From the NCBI RefSeq assembly GCF_019977735.1, contig NZ_AP025018.1, positions 1,612,001 through 1,676,000 of the forward strand: a DNA stretch of 64,000 bases. Direction: 5' to 3'. Position numbers and translations under genes: made by a program. Of the stretch, positions 37,047 through 46,841 are shown in pieces. Source of the stretch: Calothrix sp. PCC 7716. Lineage in GTDB: Bacteria > Cyanobacteriota > Cyanobacteriia > Cyanobacteriales > Nostocaceae. Position 1 is the first letter of the stretch. Each line of letters opens with the position of its first letter. Under the pieces are notes generated by a model. That model was not told the DNA's origin. It worked only from the letters and a program-made list of their open reading frames with translations, and ran no database searches.

Positions 37047-38702
37047 ATGTCCTCGCAAAAATTATTTGCTATCCAGAATCAATTACAGGGTGTTGCTGCC
37101 AAGCTTGGGCAGACAATTGAGGCAATCAATACTGAGCGACTTATTTCAAATTCGCATTTTCAGAATGCTGTTGCTATATGTGGTATGATTGGTCGTGGAA
37201 AATCTTCTTTCATGAATGCAATTCTTGCCAATAACCTTCTACCTGTTGATGTTGCTCCAAACATATCAGCGTTGAGGCAGTACCATATACAGTTAACTAA
37301 TACAACGCCATTTTTAATTCGAGCGCATTTTAAAAACGGCGCTGTCGAAAATGTAGAACCACAAGCTATTGATAAGCTTGAGTTAGAAGCGTGTGACACC
37401 AAACTTGAGTTTATCGAAATTCAGGCGCCATTTTCTATACTTCCTCAAGGTTTTCGATTAATAGAAACACCGAGCATTGGCAGTGTTGATTTTGACACCC
37501 GCACTAAATTAATTCTTGAACAAGTTTTCAATGTGATTTTGTTAGTTGATGTTAATTTAAGTTTAAGTAAGCGGGAGATAGAGTTTCTTCAATCATTACC
37601 AAGAAACATTCGTTACATCATTGTTGCTGCAAATAAGGTTGATATTACTGATACCTCTTCTCAATCAGAACAAGTTAAGCGAATCATAGACCAAATCAAA
37701 ATTTTAGAGTTAGATATACCACTCGATGTATTCAAAATATCCCTGACTAATACGACTAATTCTCAGTTACGCATTGATTGGGAAAAATTAATACAAAAAA
37801 TAGTACATTTGGCTCAGGTGCCTATAACAGCAACGAAACAAGAAGATGGCAATGATAAAAATATGATTAAATTGCAAGCGACTCGATTGCTTGAATCTGC
37901 TGAAAATTTGCTTTTTAAATTGCGGGCAAAAAAAATTAACGTAGTAAACAGAACATCGAATCAAATCAGTGTAAATAAAATTGATGAACTAAGGCGCACG
38001 CAAAAGTTAATTCAAGACGTTATCCAAGACCAGGAACGAGATATTTTAAAGACAGTTCAAGATAGCTTGGAAGCTATAACATTCCAGATTGAAAATGACA
38101 TTCGCACGCATCGCAAAAAAGCTCAATCGATCAAATCTGACTTGCAAAGCTGGTTGGAACATGAGCAACAGAGGATGAAACAACGTTTGGAACGCCATTT
38201 CAGAAGTATTCTCGATGATACCAACCACGCTGTTGGTAAAAGGCATAGTCTGAACGTTGAACTAGAAGAAATTCGCGTCAGTGCAGTTGAAGAAATGAAT
38301 GTCTCTTCACAAACTAAATCTTTATTCACAGAATATAGACATTTCTCTAGCGTTGGTGCAGGAACGGTTAGCGCAGTAGCATCATGGCTACTTTTAGGTG
38401 GACGTATATTCATATCATTCACAGTTGGAGGCGCCGTTGCTGTAGGTGCTTGGTTGCTTGCTGACAATTTGTTGACATCGAGTTCGCGTGACGTAATCCC
38501 AAACCTTGCAGACGCAATTATACCTGAATTTGAACGTAATGTACGTCATAATACGAACCGTCTTTCCAGGCTAGTTGCAAGTGCATTTACGGAAGCAACG
38601 AATAATGCCCAAACTTCATCATCTTCGTTTAGTCCAGAAGATGATTTAGCGCACGATGAACTCACCAAAATAATTTCACAACTCCAAGAAATTATTAAAT
38701 AG
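37047..38702 (+). CDS. Dynamin-like GTPase 1, with altered G3 motif
   Basis: 551 residues from the ATG at 37047 (AGAGG upstream; the frame opens at a GTG at 37008 inside the preceding gene). G1 is GMIGRGKS, G4 is NKVD. G3 reads ETPSIGSV instead of the DTPGLGSV of its four neighbours, so hydrolysis may be slow or absent. A long helical stalk follows (LLFKLRAKK to HEQQRMKQR), then a hydrophobic stretch GTVSAVASWLLLGGRIFI and a second VGGAVAVGAWLLAD, likely a membrane-binding paddle. Dynamin-like proteins remodel membranes. It is the most divergent of the five paralogues and is followed by GTPase 2 after 51 bases. Confidence 0.88.
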   Translation: MSSQKLFAIQNQLQGVAAKLGQTIEAINTERLISNSHFQNAVAICGMIGRGKSSFMNAILANNLLPVDVAPNISALRQYHIQLTNTTPFLIRAHFKNGAVENVEPQAIDKLELEACDTKLEFIEIQAPFSILPQGFRLIETPSIGSVDFDTRTKLILEQVFNVILLVDVNLSLSKREIEFLQSLPRNIRYIIVAANKVDITDTSSQSEQVKRIIDQIKILELDIPLDVFKISLTNTTNSQLRIDWEKLIQKIVHLAQVPITATKQEDGNDKNMIKLQATRLLESAENLLFKLRAKKINVVNRTSNQISVNKIDELRRTQKLIQDVIQDQERDILKTVQDSLEAITFQIENDIRTHRKKAQSIKSDLQSWLEHEQQRMKQRLERHFRSILDDTNHAVGKRHSLNVELEEIRVSAVEEMNVSSQTKSLFTEYRHFSSVGAGTVSAVASWLLLGGRIFISFTVGGAVAVGAWLLADNLLTSSSRDVIPNLADAIIPEFERNVRHNTNRLSRLVASAFTEATNNAQTSSSSFSPEDDLAHDELTKIISQLQEIIK

Positions 38703-38753
38703 TCTACTTTCAATGAGCGCAAACTTAACAACGAATTACAAAGGATAAAAATA

Positions 38754-40817
38754 ATGGCAGTTAGTAATTATACATCGATTCAACTCTTTAAAGATACACG
38801 CGCACAACTTGGCACTATCCTTCAAAAGCTCGCAGCAATTGCAGAACAGCGCGGTGATGAAATTATTGATAATCAAAGTGCCGCAGCTAAGATAGCCAAT
38901 AAAAGTGGCGACTTTCGGCGTTTATTGGCAGACATGCTCAAGGAACGTTCCCAAAGCGTCTTACAAAAAACGGCTTTTCGGTTGGCAGTTATAGGAGAAT
39001 TCAACTCTGGTAAAAGTACCTTAATTAATGCTTTGCTAGGATATCCCATTTTATCAACGAGCTATAAACCGAAGACTGCTGCCAAAACTATTCTGCGCTA
39101 TGGACAACAAGACGCTTTCCGGGTTACTTACAACGAACGGTACGCTGCTAAGAATACTGATATAATTTATACAAACAATCTTGCCAGGGACATTGAACAA
39201 GTCACGAGTGACGATGCTAATGTTTTAATCAAAGGCAAAAGCGAATCTGTGGCAGCGCAAATTAAGCAAGTTGAAGTATGGTGCAGGTCTGAATTTTTAG
39301 ACCGTGATGAGACAGAAATTGTTGATACTCCTGGACTAGGGTCGGTTTTTGAGGAACACAAAACCGTAACCTACAACCTAATTCCGGAAATGGATGCCAC
39401 GCTAATTCTATTTCCTTGCGACCCAGGTTTAGGTGAGAAGGAGGTGGATTTACTCAATTTCATTCGTCAGTATATTAATCAGTTACTCTTTGTGATGACA
39501 AAGACTGACCGCTTACAACCCCACGAGCAAGAAGAGATGTTAAACTTCTCGAAAGAAACCATTGAAAATATCATTAAAATTCCAGTAGACCGTGTTTATG
39601 GTGTATCAGCACAACGTAAGATTGAGGGACATACAGATGAAAGTGGTTTTCACCTATTTCTAGAAAGGTTAGAGTCCTTCCTTGTTGGTTCGAGTGGTGT
39701 CGCGCGGTTAGAAATTCCATTTACTATTGCACAAACGCAGTGTGAAAACCTCATCAAAAATACCCAGCTTGATATTCAGCGTATTGATAATGATGTCGAG
39801 TCGTTGCGTGAAGAGTTGAAACGGCTTGAAGAAGTCCAACAAGAGGTCGAGAAAAGTAAACAAAGCCTATTTAATAAAATTGAAAAGCGCATGGGAGATA
39901 TGGCGAGTGATGCGCTAGAGGGAATTGACGATTTGCCTTTCCGAATTGAAAAAGCTGTAAACAAAGCTCTTGATGAATTTAATAAGGAATCACTGAAAAA
40001 GGCGGATATTAAAATCCAGTCTATTATTAATGACACAGTGGAAGAGTGGGTTAAGACAAAAAATAAGAGTTTTATTACTCAAACCCAAGTGCTTCAAGAC
40101 CTTGTGGAGAACGAACTTAAAAGGTATGTTCAACTCATCGACGATACAACACGTTTGCAGTTTTCTGATCGCCAAGCTGGTAATCTCAACGCCCTAGATA
40201 CATCGATAGTAGCAAATGGACGCGGCGCCCGTTTAGTTTTAAACACTGCGAAAAAGGCAGGTGGCGCCTTAACAGTTGGAGTTGGAGCGGCAGCTCTTAC
40301 TCATTATGCAGTAGGTATAACGGCAATACAAGCGTTACCGATACTAACTGCAGCATGGTCATTGATGTGGGCTTTTCCTGTTCTATTACTGCTTCCGGCT
40401 TTAATTCCAGTAGTTGGCGATCTTGCTTATGGTGAGCAGCGCATTCGCAGTGATATCAAGAAACAGTTGAGTAAACCTATCCCTGGCAACCAAGTTACTA
40501 TGTTTGAAGCTATTGTCGAAGGGTATCTTGATAAAGAACGTAAAAAGCATCCTGGATTACGTGAAACCTTAAAAACACACTTTGACGAATGGAGTAATAA
40601 CCTTAAATCGGAAATTAACGACTTTGTAGCCAATTTGATTGCTACTCAACTAACTCAAATTGAAAAGCAAATCAATGACAAGGTAACTAATAAATTCGAT
40701 AGAGAAGAAAGACTTGCAACTCACAATAACCATCTAAATAGCTTGAAAATGATTAGCAATGAAATAGCTGATTTAAAAGTGGCTATTTTATCTATGAGTG
40801 ATACTAACGCTAATTAA
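38754..40817 (+). CDS. Dynamin-like GTPase 2
   Basis: 687 residues. G1 is VIGEFNSGKST, G2 is PKTAAKTILRYG, G3 is VDTPGLGSVF and G4 is TKTD, all intact. After the GTPase domain (about 75-320) comes a charged coiled coil (ESLREELKRLEEVQQEVEKS) and a hydrophobic segment (LTVGVGAAALTH to FPVLLLLPALIPVVGD) that should enter the membrane. The C-terminus returns to coiled coil and would fold back onto the stalk as in BDLP. AAGGA precedes the ATG. It has the same layout as GTPases 3 and 4 and probably hetero-oligomerises with them; that is inference. Confidence 0.93.
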   Translation: MAVSNYTSIQLFKDTRAQLGTILQKLAAIAEQRGDEIIDNQSAAAKIANKSGDFRRLLADMLKERSQSVLQKTAFRLAVIGEFNSGKSTLINALLGYPILSTSYKPKTAAKTILRYGQQDAFRVTYNERYAAKNTDIIYTNNLARDIEQVTSDDANVLIKGKSESVAAQIKQVEVWCRSEFLDRDETEIVDTPGLGSVFEEHKTVTYNLIPEMDATLILFPCDPGLGEKEVDLLNFIRQYINQLLFVMTKTDRLQPHEQEEMLNFSKETIENIIKIPVDRVYGVSAQRKIEGHTDESGFHLFLERLESFLVGSSGVARLEIPFTIAQTQCENLIKNTQLDIQRIDNDVESLREELKRLEEVQQEVEKSKQSLFNKIEKRMGDMASDALEGIDDLPFRIEKAVNKALDEFNKESLKKADIKIQSIINDTVEEWVKTKNKSFITQTQVLQDLVENELKRYVQLIDDTTRLQFSDRQAGNLNALDTSIVANGRGARLVLNTAKKAGGALTVGVGAAALTHYAVGITAIQALPILTAAWSLMWAFPVLLLLPALIPVVGDLAYGEQRIRSDIKKQLSKPIPGNQVTMFEAIVEGYLDKERKKHPGLRETLKTHFDEWSNNLKSEINDFVANLIATQLTQIEKQINDKVTNKFDREERLATHNNHLNSLKMISNEIADLKVAILSMSDTNAN

Positions 40818-40906
40818 ATATGGCTGATGGCAGAAGGATTATGTAAGCCTCCTGCCGTATCAATAAATAAAAAAAATAATCAACACAGTAAATAGGTGGA
40901 TATAAT

Positions 40907-43027
40907 ATGTCATCTTTCCGAATATTTCAAGAAACTCGTGACCGTCTTTATAAAGTTTTAAACGAACTCGCGCGCGTTGCTGAAGAACGGCGAGAAACAA
41001 CGATTACAGATATTACAGATGTCGGTATTGACACAAGTTTTTATGAAAACTTGAATACAAACCAAGATATAAATCGGCGCTTTCTAGCAGACATTTTACG
41101 TGAACGTGCTGAAAATGTACGTAAAAAACGTGCCTTCCGGCTCGCTGTTGTAGGTGAGTTCAATGTGGGAAAAAGTACATTGATCAATGCTTTACTGCGT
41201 AAAAAGGTACTATCTGACGGGCGCCAACCAACAACTGCTACAATCACAACTCTACGTTATGGCGAATCCGAGCAATTTCGTGTCACTTATTTACCTCAGT
41301 ACCAAACACAACATCCAACAATCTTACAAAACTCGACAGACCTATTTAACGACATTGCAAAGTACACTAGCGACCCAGCACAATGTAACGACAATGGGCA
41401 AGCAATTTTAACAGGTAAAGAGGTTTCATTGGCAGAAAAAATTAAGGAAGTTGAAGTATGGTGTAATGCAGATTTTTTGCGCGAGCAGGAAATCGAAATT
41501 GAAATCATTGATACTCCTGGTTTAGGGTCTATTTATGAAGTTCATAAAACCGTAACATACTCATTAATTCCCGAAGTTGATGCAACGCTATTTCTCATAT
41601 CATCTGATGGAGTTGGCGAAGAGCATATTTCTTTCCTGAAATTTTTGCGTGAATACGTAAATCAAATGCTCTTTGTCATGACAAAAATAGATTACGCGCG
41701 CGATAAAGAAGAATTAGAAGATTCACTCAGCTTTAACCGCAAAGCAATTATGACTTCTGTAGATAAAATCAATATCCAAAAGATTTACCCAGTATCAGCA
41801 ATCAGTGTTTTGCATGGAAACGACTCAGAAAGTGGTTTCACAGAGTTCAAACAAGCGCTAGAACATTTTTTAATTAAATCTAGCGGAACAGCACGCTTGC
41901 AAATACCATTACAAGTTGCCGAATTACACTGGAAACTTTTGCAACAAAGTGTTGAGCGTGATATTGAACTAGCAAATAAATCCCTTAAAAAAGTTCAAGA
42001 GGAAAAAGAAGAATTAGAGCGGCAAAAACAGCATATTAATCAACGCAAGCAAGATTTGATGAGGTATATTCATGATACCATTAAGGATATGTATGAAGAT
42101 GCAACACATGGCATAGACTTACTAAATACTCAAATTCAAATGGTAGTTGAAAGGCAAGTTGATTCATACAATTTGAAAGAATTATTAAACGTTGACAAGC
42201 ACGTACCTGTTATTATTAAAGGGAAAATAGATGAATGGATTAGAGAGAAAGAGAAGCGTTTTCAAAATAAAGCGCAGTTGCTACATAGACGTATAGAAGA
42301 GGATTTACGTGTAATTTTAGAAACTATACAAAGCACTACTTTTTCTACTAACCAAAATGAACATACCGATATAGTTACTCCTCAAGTTAAAGGCGCCTTT
42401 ACCAAAGGAGTGCTTAAGTTTACTCAATCTGCCGCCGTAAACACTGGAATTTCTTTCTCAACAGGTTTAACTTTAAGCGCTCTAATATTTTCTATTGGTT
42501 TTGCACCAGCGCTTAACTTCATTCTTACCCCTGCTGTAGTGGCGGGGGCTGGTTCTATACTAGTATTAATCCCGTTGCTGCTTACCGCGCGTACAGTTGT
42601 ACAAGAAACTTTTTCATTCAGGAAGAAGCTATGCACTAATATCAAAGACGCAATGGTTAAAAATATACCCCAAAACTCCGTCAATGTATATCAGGCAGTT
42701 GTCGAAGGGTATATGGATGATAAAGGCAATCGACAACTGGGAATGCGTCAAATACTTACCGAGTCATTTAATGGTTGGGGAAATCAACTTAAAGAAAATG
42801 TTGAGTTAATTGTTACTAATAATCTGAATAGTTATACGCAATCTCTAGATAAGCGTATTCGAGATGAAGAGCGAGGTGAATGGAACCGCGAAACTAAGAT
42901 CAAAACTTATAACCAGCAAAAAGAAGCTCTCTTGAAGACAGAAAAGCAGTTGATTGAACTTAAAACTATTATCGACAAACTGTCTGTTGATGACGTAAAT
43001 AATGGTAGTGAGAGTGACGAAATTTAA
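40907..43027 (+). CDS. Dynamin-like GTPase 3
   Basis: 706 residues. G1 VVGEFNVGKST, G2 QPTTATITTLRYG, G3 IIDTPGLGSIY and G4 TKID are complete. The stalk coiled coil (LKKVQEEKEELERQKQHINQ) is followed by a strong hydrophobic stretch (FSTGLTLSALIFSIGF, then PAVVAGAGSILVLIPLLL), a probable membrane hairpin. A good ribosome-binding site (AGGTGG) lies before the ATG. Eighty-nine bases separate it from GTPase 2, the widest gap in the operon, and could hold an internal promoter. Protein length and domain order match bacterial dynamins such as BDLP. Confidence 0.93.
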   Translation: MSSFRIFQETRDRLYKVLNELARVAEERRETTITDITDVGIDTSFYENLNTNQDINRRFLADILRERAENVRKKRAFRLAVVGEFNVGKSTLINALLRKKVLSDGRQPTTATITTLRYGESEQFRVTYLPQYQTQHPTILQNSTDLFNDIAKYTSDPAQCNDNGQAILTGKEVSLAEKIKEVEVWCNADFLREQEIEIEIIDTPGLGSIYEVHKTVTYSLIPEVDATLFLISSDGVGEEHISFLKFLREYVNQMLFVMTKIDYARDKEELEDSLSFNRKAIMTSVDKINIQKIYPVSAISVLHGNDSESGFTEFKQALEHFLIKSSGTARLQIPLQVAELHWKLLQQSVERDIELANKSLKKVQEEKEELERQKQHINQRKQDLMRYIHDTIKDMYEDATHGIDLLNTQIQMVVERQVDSYNLKELLNVDKHVPVIIKGKIDEWIREKEKRFQNKAQLLHRRIEEDLRVILETIQSTTFSTNQNEHTDIVTPQVKGAFTKGVLKFTQSAAVNTGISFSTGLTLSALIFSIGFAPALNFILTPAVVAGAGSILVLIPLLLTARTVVQETFSFRKKLCTNIKDAMVKNIPQNSVNVYQAVVEGYMDDKGNRQLGMRQILTESFNGWGNQLKENVELIVTNNLNSYTQSLDKRIRDEERGEWNRETKIKTYNQQKEALLKTEKQLIELKTIIDKLSVDDVNNGSESDEI

Positions 43028-43057
43028 AGGGTTTCAAATATAGCACTATATATATCT

Positions 43058-45160
43058 ATGGAATTATCAAATGCAACAAAGCCAACACAAGCAAGAACAT
43101 TAAATTTAGGACAGTACAACCAATTAAAACTCACAATTGGGAGTTTGCTTAAGTCCCTTGCCGTCATTGCTGATATGCGTGGCGAAATGCTGCATACCAA
43201 TGATTTAGACACATATGATGCTGATTCTGTGAAGCCAAATGTTGAAGCACTAAGCGAGGTGCTAAAGAAAAAGGCATTAAGCTTAGATTCAGAATTTCGT
43301 CTAGCTGTTGTCGGTCATTTCTGTCGAGGCAAAAGTACGCTAATTAATGCAATGCTTAATCGTCAGTTGCTTACAGGTGATTTGCGACCGAATACAGCAA
43401 CTAGTACAATCTTACGTTATGGAAAACCAGAACGTTTGCGTGTTACTTTCAAGCCCGAATCTGGTAAGCAGTCAAAGGAATACTGGGTTCAGTCAAAAGA
43501 GGATTTAGCTTCATCGCTAGCTCAGTTCACAAGTGATGCGGCAGTTAATTCTGATATTGATTTAAATAAAAATCTTGAGGTAAGTGCAGATACACAAAAA
43601 TATATAGACTTAATGCAAGGAAAGGAAGAGTCTCTCGCACAGCTCATTGATGTTGTTGAGGTATGGTGCGACAGCGAGTTTCTCAACTCAAATAAAATCG
43701 AAATAATTGATACACCTGGTTTAGGTTCGGTTTTTAAAGAACATAAACAAGTTACGCTAAATATCATTCCCCAGGTAGATGCAACATTATTTGTAGTTCA
43801 GCCTGACCCTGGTATTAGTAAACGAGAAGCAGCATTTATCGAACTGATTAAAGAGCAAGTTGGCAACATCTTCTTTGTTGTGACTAAAGCAGATCAAGTT
43901 CCAAAGCATGAAATACCGGAAATTATAGACTTTATCAGGGACGTGATTGAAAACACAGTTGATTTTCCGGCTGAACATATCTATCCAGTATCAGCGCTGA
44001 ATGCATTACGCGGTAATTGGGATGAGAGTGGATTTTCTGCGTTTTTACTTTCTTTACAGCGGTTTTTAGTCGAAAGCAGTGGTATTAGTAGATTGTTAAA
44101 CGCAGTTCGTTTTGGTCTAGGTTACTGCGACCAAATGACCATTTATGTAGAAAACGATATTGAAGCCCAAAATCAATCGCTCCGAGAACTATATGACCAA
44201 CGCCAAAAAATTCAGCTTGCTGGGCGCCAAATTAAGCTTCATAAAGAAGAACTTATAAATACAGTCGATACTCGTACAGAAGAGATTATTCTTCAAGCTT
44301 TGGAAGGGCTTGAATCTGTTCCTATTAAGATTCGTAAAAACGTTGAACAACGGATAAACACTTTGAATTTACAACAACTTAAAGATGCAGACGAGTATTT
44401 ACAACCAGTGTTCAAAGATACTGTAGTCTCTTGGCTACGGGAAAATCAAACAAGTTTTGAGAACGAAATGAATCGGCTTAATAACCGCGTCAAGCAAGAA
44501 GTTAAGGAAATGCTAGGTGACATTCAAACTGTTCGCGAGCAGCAGATATTCGACCGCAACTTCGAGATTCAATTAAATTCTCCTATCAGCACCAGTAATA
44601 TCATTAGTACTAGTATTGGTAATGATATCATCAAAATGCTGGCATCAATGAGAATTACAGGCATTGTGGCAGATTTAATTGGCGGTTTATTCGATGTTGG
44701 GTTACAAGTTGCCAGCAGTGTCAAAAATTTTTTTGGTGGGTTGCTTGGGCAGTCAAAATCTCATCAGAATGAACGCTTAGAAAAAGCTAGACAAAAAGTG
44801 TGTTTGTGTTTGCTAACCGAAGTCGCAGAAGGAAAAAATGCTTATGATGCGATGATACACGGTTATATAAATGACAACGGTCAAAATGTTAGTGGTGTGC
44901 GCGATGTGATTGAGACGACATTTCAAGATTGGGGGAAAGAGCTTCAGGAACGTATTAATAATTTGGTGAACAATAACATTAACGCGCGGTTGAACCAACT
45001 TGAGCGTCAAATTAAAGAGTTAGAAAACCAAACTAGCGAAATAGACCTGAAAAACAAAGTCGAGATATACCGCAGTCAGTACGAGCAACTGCAAAATTTA
45101 CAGCAACAGATGTACAAGCTTGAAACGAACCTCGTAGCATTATCATCACATCAAAACTAG
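43058..45160 (+). CDS. Dynamin-like GTPase 4
   Basis: 700 residues. G1 VVGHFCRGKST, G2 RPNTATSTILRYG, G3 IIDTPGLGSVF and G4 TKAD are intact. The stalk (QNQSLRELYDQRQKIQLAGR) is followed by a shorter, amphipathic rather than fully hydrophobic middle region (MRITGIVADLIGGLFDVG, then VKNFFGGLLGQ), suggesting peripheral rather than spanning membrane contact. The C-terminal coiled coil (LNQLERQIKELENQTSEI) is long. It starts 30 bases after GTPase 3 with no obvious ribosome-binding site, so it may rely on coupled translation. Confidence 0.92.
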   Translation: MELSNATKPTQARTLNLGQYNQLKLTIGSLLKSLAVIADMRGEMLHTNDLDTYDADSVKPNVEALSEVLKKKALSLDSEFRLAVVGHFCRGKSTLINAMLNRQLLTGDLRPNTATSTILRYGKPERLRVTFKPESGKQSKEYWVQSKEDLASSLAQFTSDAAVNSDIDLNKNLEVSADTQKYIDLMQGKEESLAQLIDVVEVWCDSEFLNSNKIEIIDTPGLGSVFKEHKQVTLNIIPQVDATLFVVQPDPGISKREAAFIELIKEQVGNIFFVVTKADQVPKHEIPEIIDFIRDVIENTVDFPAEHIYPVSALNALRGNWDESGFSAFLLSLQRFLVESSGISRLLNAVRFGLGYCDQMTIYVENDIEAQNQSLRELYDQRQKIQLAGRQIKLHKEELINTVDTRTEEIILQALEGLESVPIKIRKNVEQRINTLNLQQLKDADEYLQPVFKDTVVSWLRENQTSFENEMNRLNNRVKQEVKEMLGDIQTVREQQIFDRNFEIQLNSPISTSNIISTSIGNDIIKMLASMRITGIVADLIGGLFDVGLQVASSVKNFFGGLLGQSKSHQNERLEKARQKVCLCLLTEVAEGKNAYDAMIHGYINDNGQNVSGVRDVIETTFQDWGKELQERINNLVNNNINARLNQLERQIKELENQTSEIDLKNKVEIYRSQYEQLQNLQQQMYKLETNLVALSSHQN

Positions 45161-45178
45161 TGAACTATATAATTGCCA

Positions 45179-46825
45179 ATGACACAACTACCACCACACG
45201 AATCACTTTTACAATATTACCAATTACGCAACAGTTTAATAATGTTGCTTGACGAACTCGCAAAGCTTTCCCAGCAACGTAATCTGACTATTATCGCCGA
45301 TAAGTATATTGATGGTTTAATACCCACAAGTTATATTGTCGGCAATACAGATACATTACATCAATTAACTTTAAGAGCCATTGTTGACGAAGAGATTAGG
45401 CAAGCATATAAACCTTTCCGCATCGCTGTTGTGGGTGAATTTACGCGCGGCAAGACGACGTTATTAAATGCGCTTTTAGAACAAGAGGTACTTACCTCAG
45501 ACAGGCGCCCGAACACTGCCACATCTACCATACTCAAATATGGAACAATACCTCACATCCGAGTCAGATATTTTGATAGCACTGGTTTAGAACCGCTCGA
45601 CATCAGTACGCAAAATCTTGCGGCAGACTTGGTAGGTTATACTAGCGATGGTGGAATGGATGAGGAAAAATACGAAGCGCTTTTACGGGGTGATAAAAAA
45701 TCGCTAGCCGAGCAAATTGAAGGAGTGCATGTTTGGGTTCCATCTGAGTTTTTGAAGCTGCGGGGATACGAATTAATCGATACTCCTGGCTTGGGTTCAA
45801 TCTTTGATAGTCACCAGGTCATCACGTACAACGCTATCCCGCAAATGGATGCAGTGTTATTTCTAACTCAGTTTAACGCTTTAATTGGAGAAGGCGAACA
45901 GGTCTTTCTTGGTTCGTTACGAGAGTATGTTAACCGCTTTTTATTCGTTCTTACCAAAATTGACTTAGCCGAAAAAGAAAATAATCCGCACCAAGCAATT
46001 GATAAGGCAATCGATTTTACACGCTCAGTATTAATAAATCAGGTTCAATTAAATAACCCTACCTTGTATCCAATTTCCGCTATCGCTGCTGTTCAAGACA
46101 ATCAGTACCACAAAAGTGGTATTATTCAGCTTATTGAGGCGTTAGATAAATTTATTTCCGATTCGAGTGGCAAAGGGCGCCTGTTAAAATTGTATTGTTC
46201 TGCTAACACTTATCACCTTTGGCTTGAGCAAGATATCCAGCGAGAACTTGGAGACTTAAGCAGTAAAATCGCACAGCTTACAGAAGTTAAAGAAAAATTA
46301 GTATCAAAGCTTAACAACATTGAAGTATCCAAGTGCGACTTAAGCCTCTTGCTAAAAGCACAAACCCAAGAACTCGAACAAAGACTACTTGATGGAATTT
46401 CTCCACTAACAGAGCGTAAGTCTATATTTATGCATAATGTTCAGTTGTTACAAAATATTATTAAGTTTTTTCTATCACAGATTATATGGGATATTAAATC
46501 TCAGCCGATGGTGGCGCCGGAAGAATTACCATTAATATCGCTTCCCGACGTTTCAGATATCACACAATTAAATGTCGGCAATCAATCAGAAAGCTTTTTT
46601 AGAGACTGGGTAAAAAGTTTATACTTATCTCTAGAAGCTAGCATTAATCGAGTAGTCAAGCACTACGAGCAGATGATAAGCCAAGAAATCCTACTTATTA
46701 ACGAACAGCACGATAAACTTCAGCAACGCTTACACATAATTAATCAGCACAACCATAATATAAAAAATATCCATCAACAGCTAGAAAGTATAATATCGTA
46801 TATAAATATAACTCCAGAAATCTAA
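45179..46825 (+). CDS. Dynamin-like GTPase 5, lacking the membrane paddle
   Basis: 548 residues from the ATG at 45179 (a TTG at 45173 is possible). G1 VVGEFTRGKTT, G2 RPNTATSTILKYG, G3 LIDTPGLGSIF and G4 TKID are present. It is about 150 residues shorter than GTPases 2-4 and has no hydrophobic paddle; after the GTPase domain there is only helical stalk (IQRELGDLSSKIAQLTEVKE) and a C-terminal coiled coil. It may be the soluble partner in a hetero-oligomer. It follows GTPase 4 by 18 bases and precedes the FGE-fold gene by 16. Confidence 0.9.
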   Translation: MTQLPPHESLLQYYQLRNSLIMLLDELAKLSQQRNLTIIADKYIDGLIPTSYIVGNTDTLHQLTLRAIVDEEIRQAYKPFRIAVVGEFTRGKTTLLNALLEQEVLTSDRRPNTATSTILKYGTIPHIRVRYFDSTGLEPLDISTQNLAADLVGYTSDGGMDEEKYEALLRGDKKSLAEQIEGVHVWVPSEFLKLRGYELIDTPGLGSIFDSHQVITYNAIPQMDAVLFLTQFNALIGEGEQVFLGSLREYVNRFLFVLTKIDLAEKENNPHQAIDKAIDFTRSVLINQVQLNNPTLYPISAIAAVQDNQYHKSGIIQLIEALDKFISDSSGKGRLLKLYCSANTYHLWLEQDIQRELGDLSSKIAQLTEVKEKLVSKLNNIEVSKCDLSLLLKAQTQELEQRLLDGISPLTERKSIFMHNVQLLQNIIKFFLSQIIWDIKSQPMVAPEELPLISLPDVSDITQLNVGNQSESFFRDWVKSLYLSLEASINRVVKHYEQMISQEILLINEQHDKLQQRLHIINQHNHNIKNIHQQLESIISYINITPEI

Positions 46826-46841
46826 TATATTACTAAATAAA

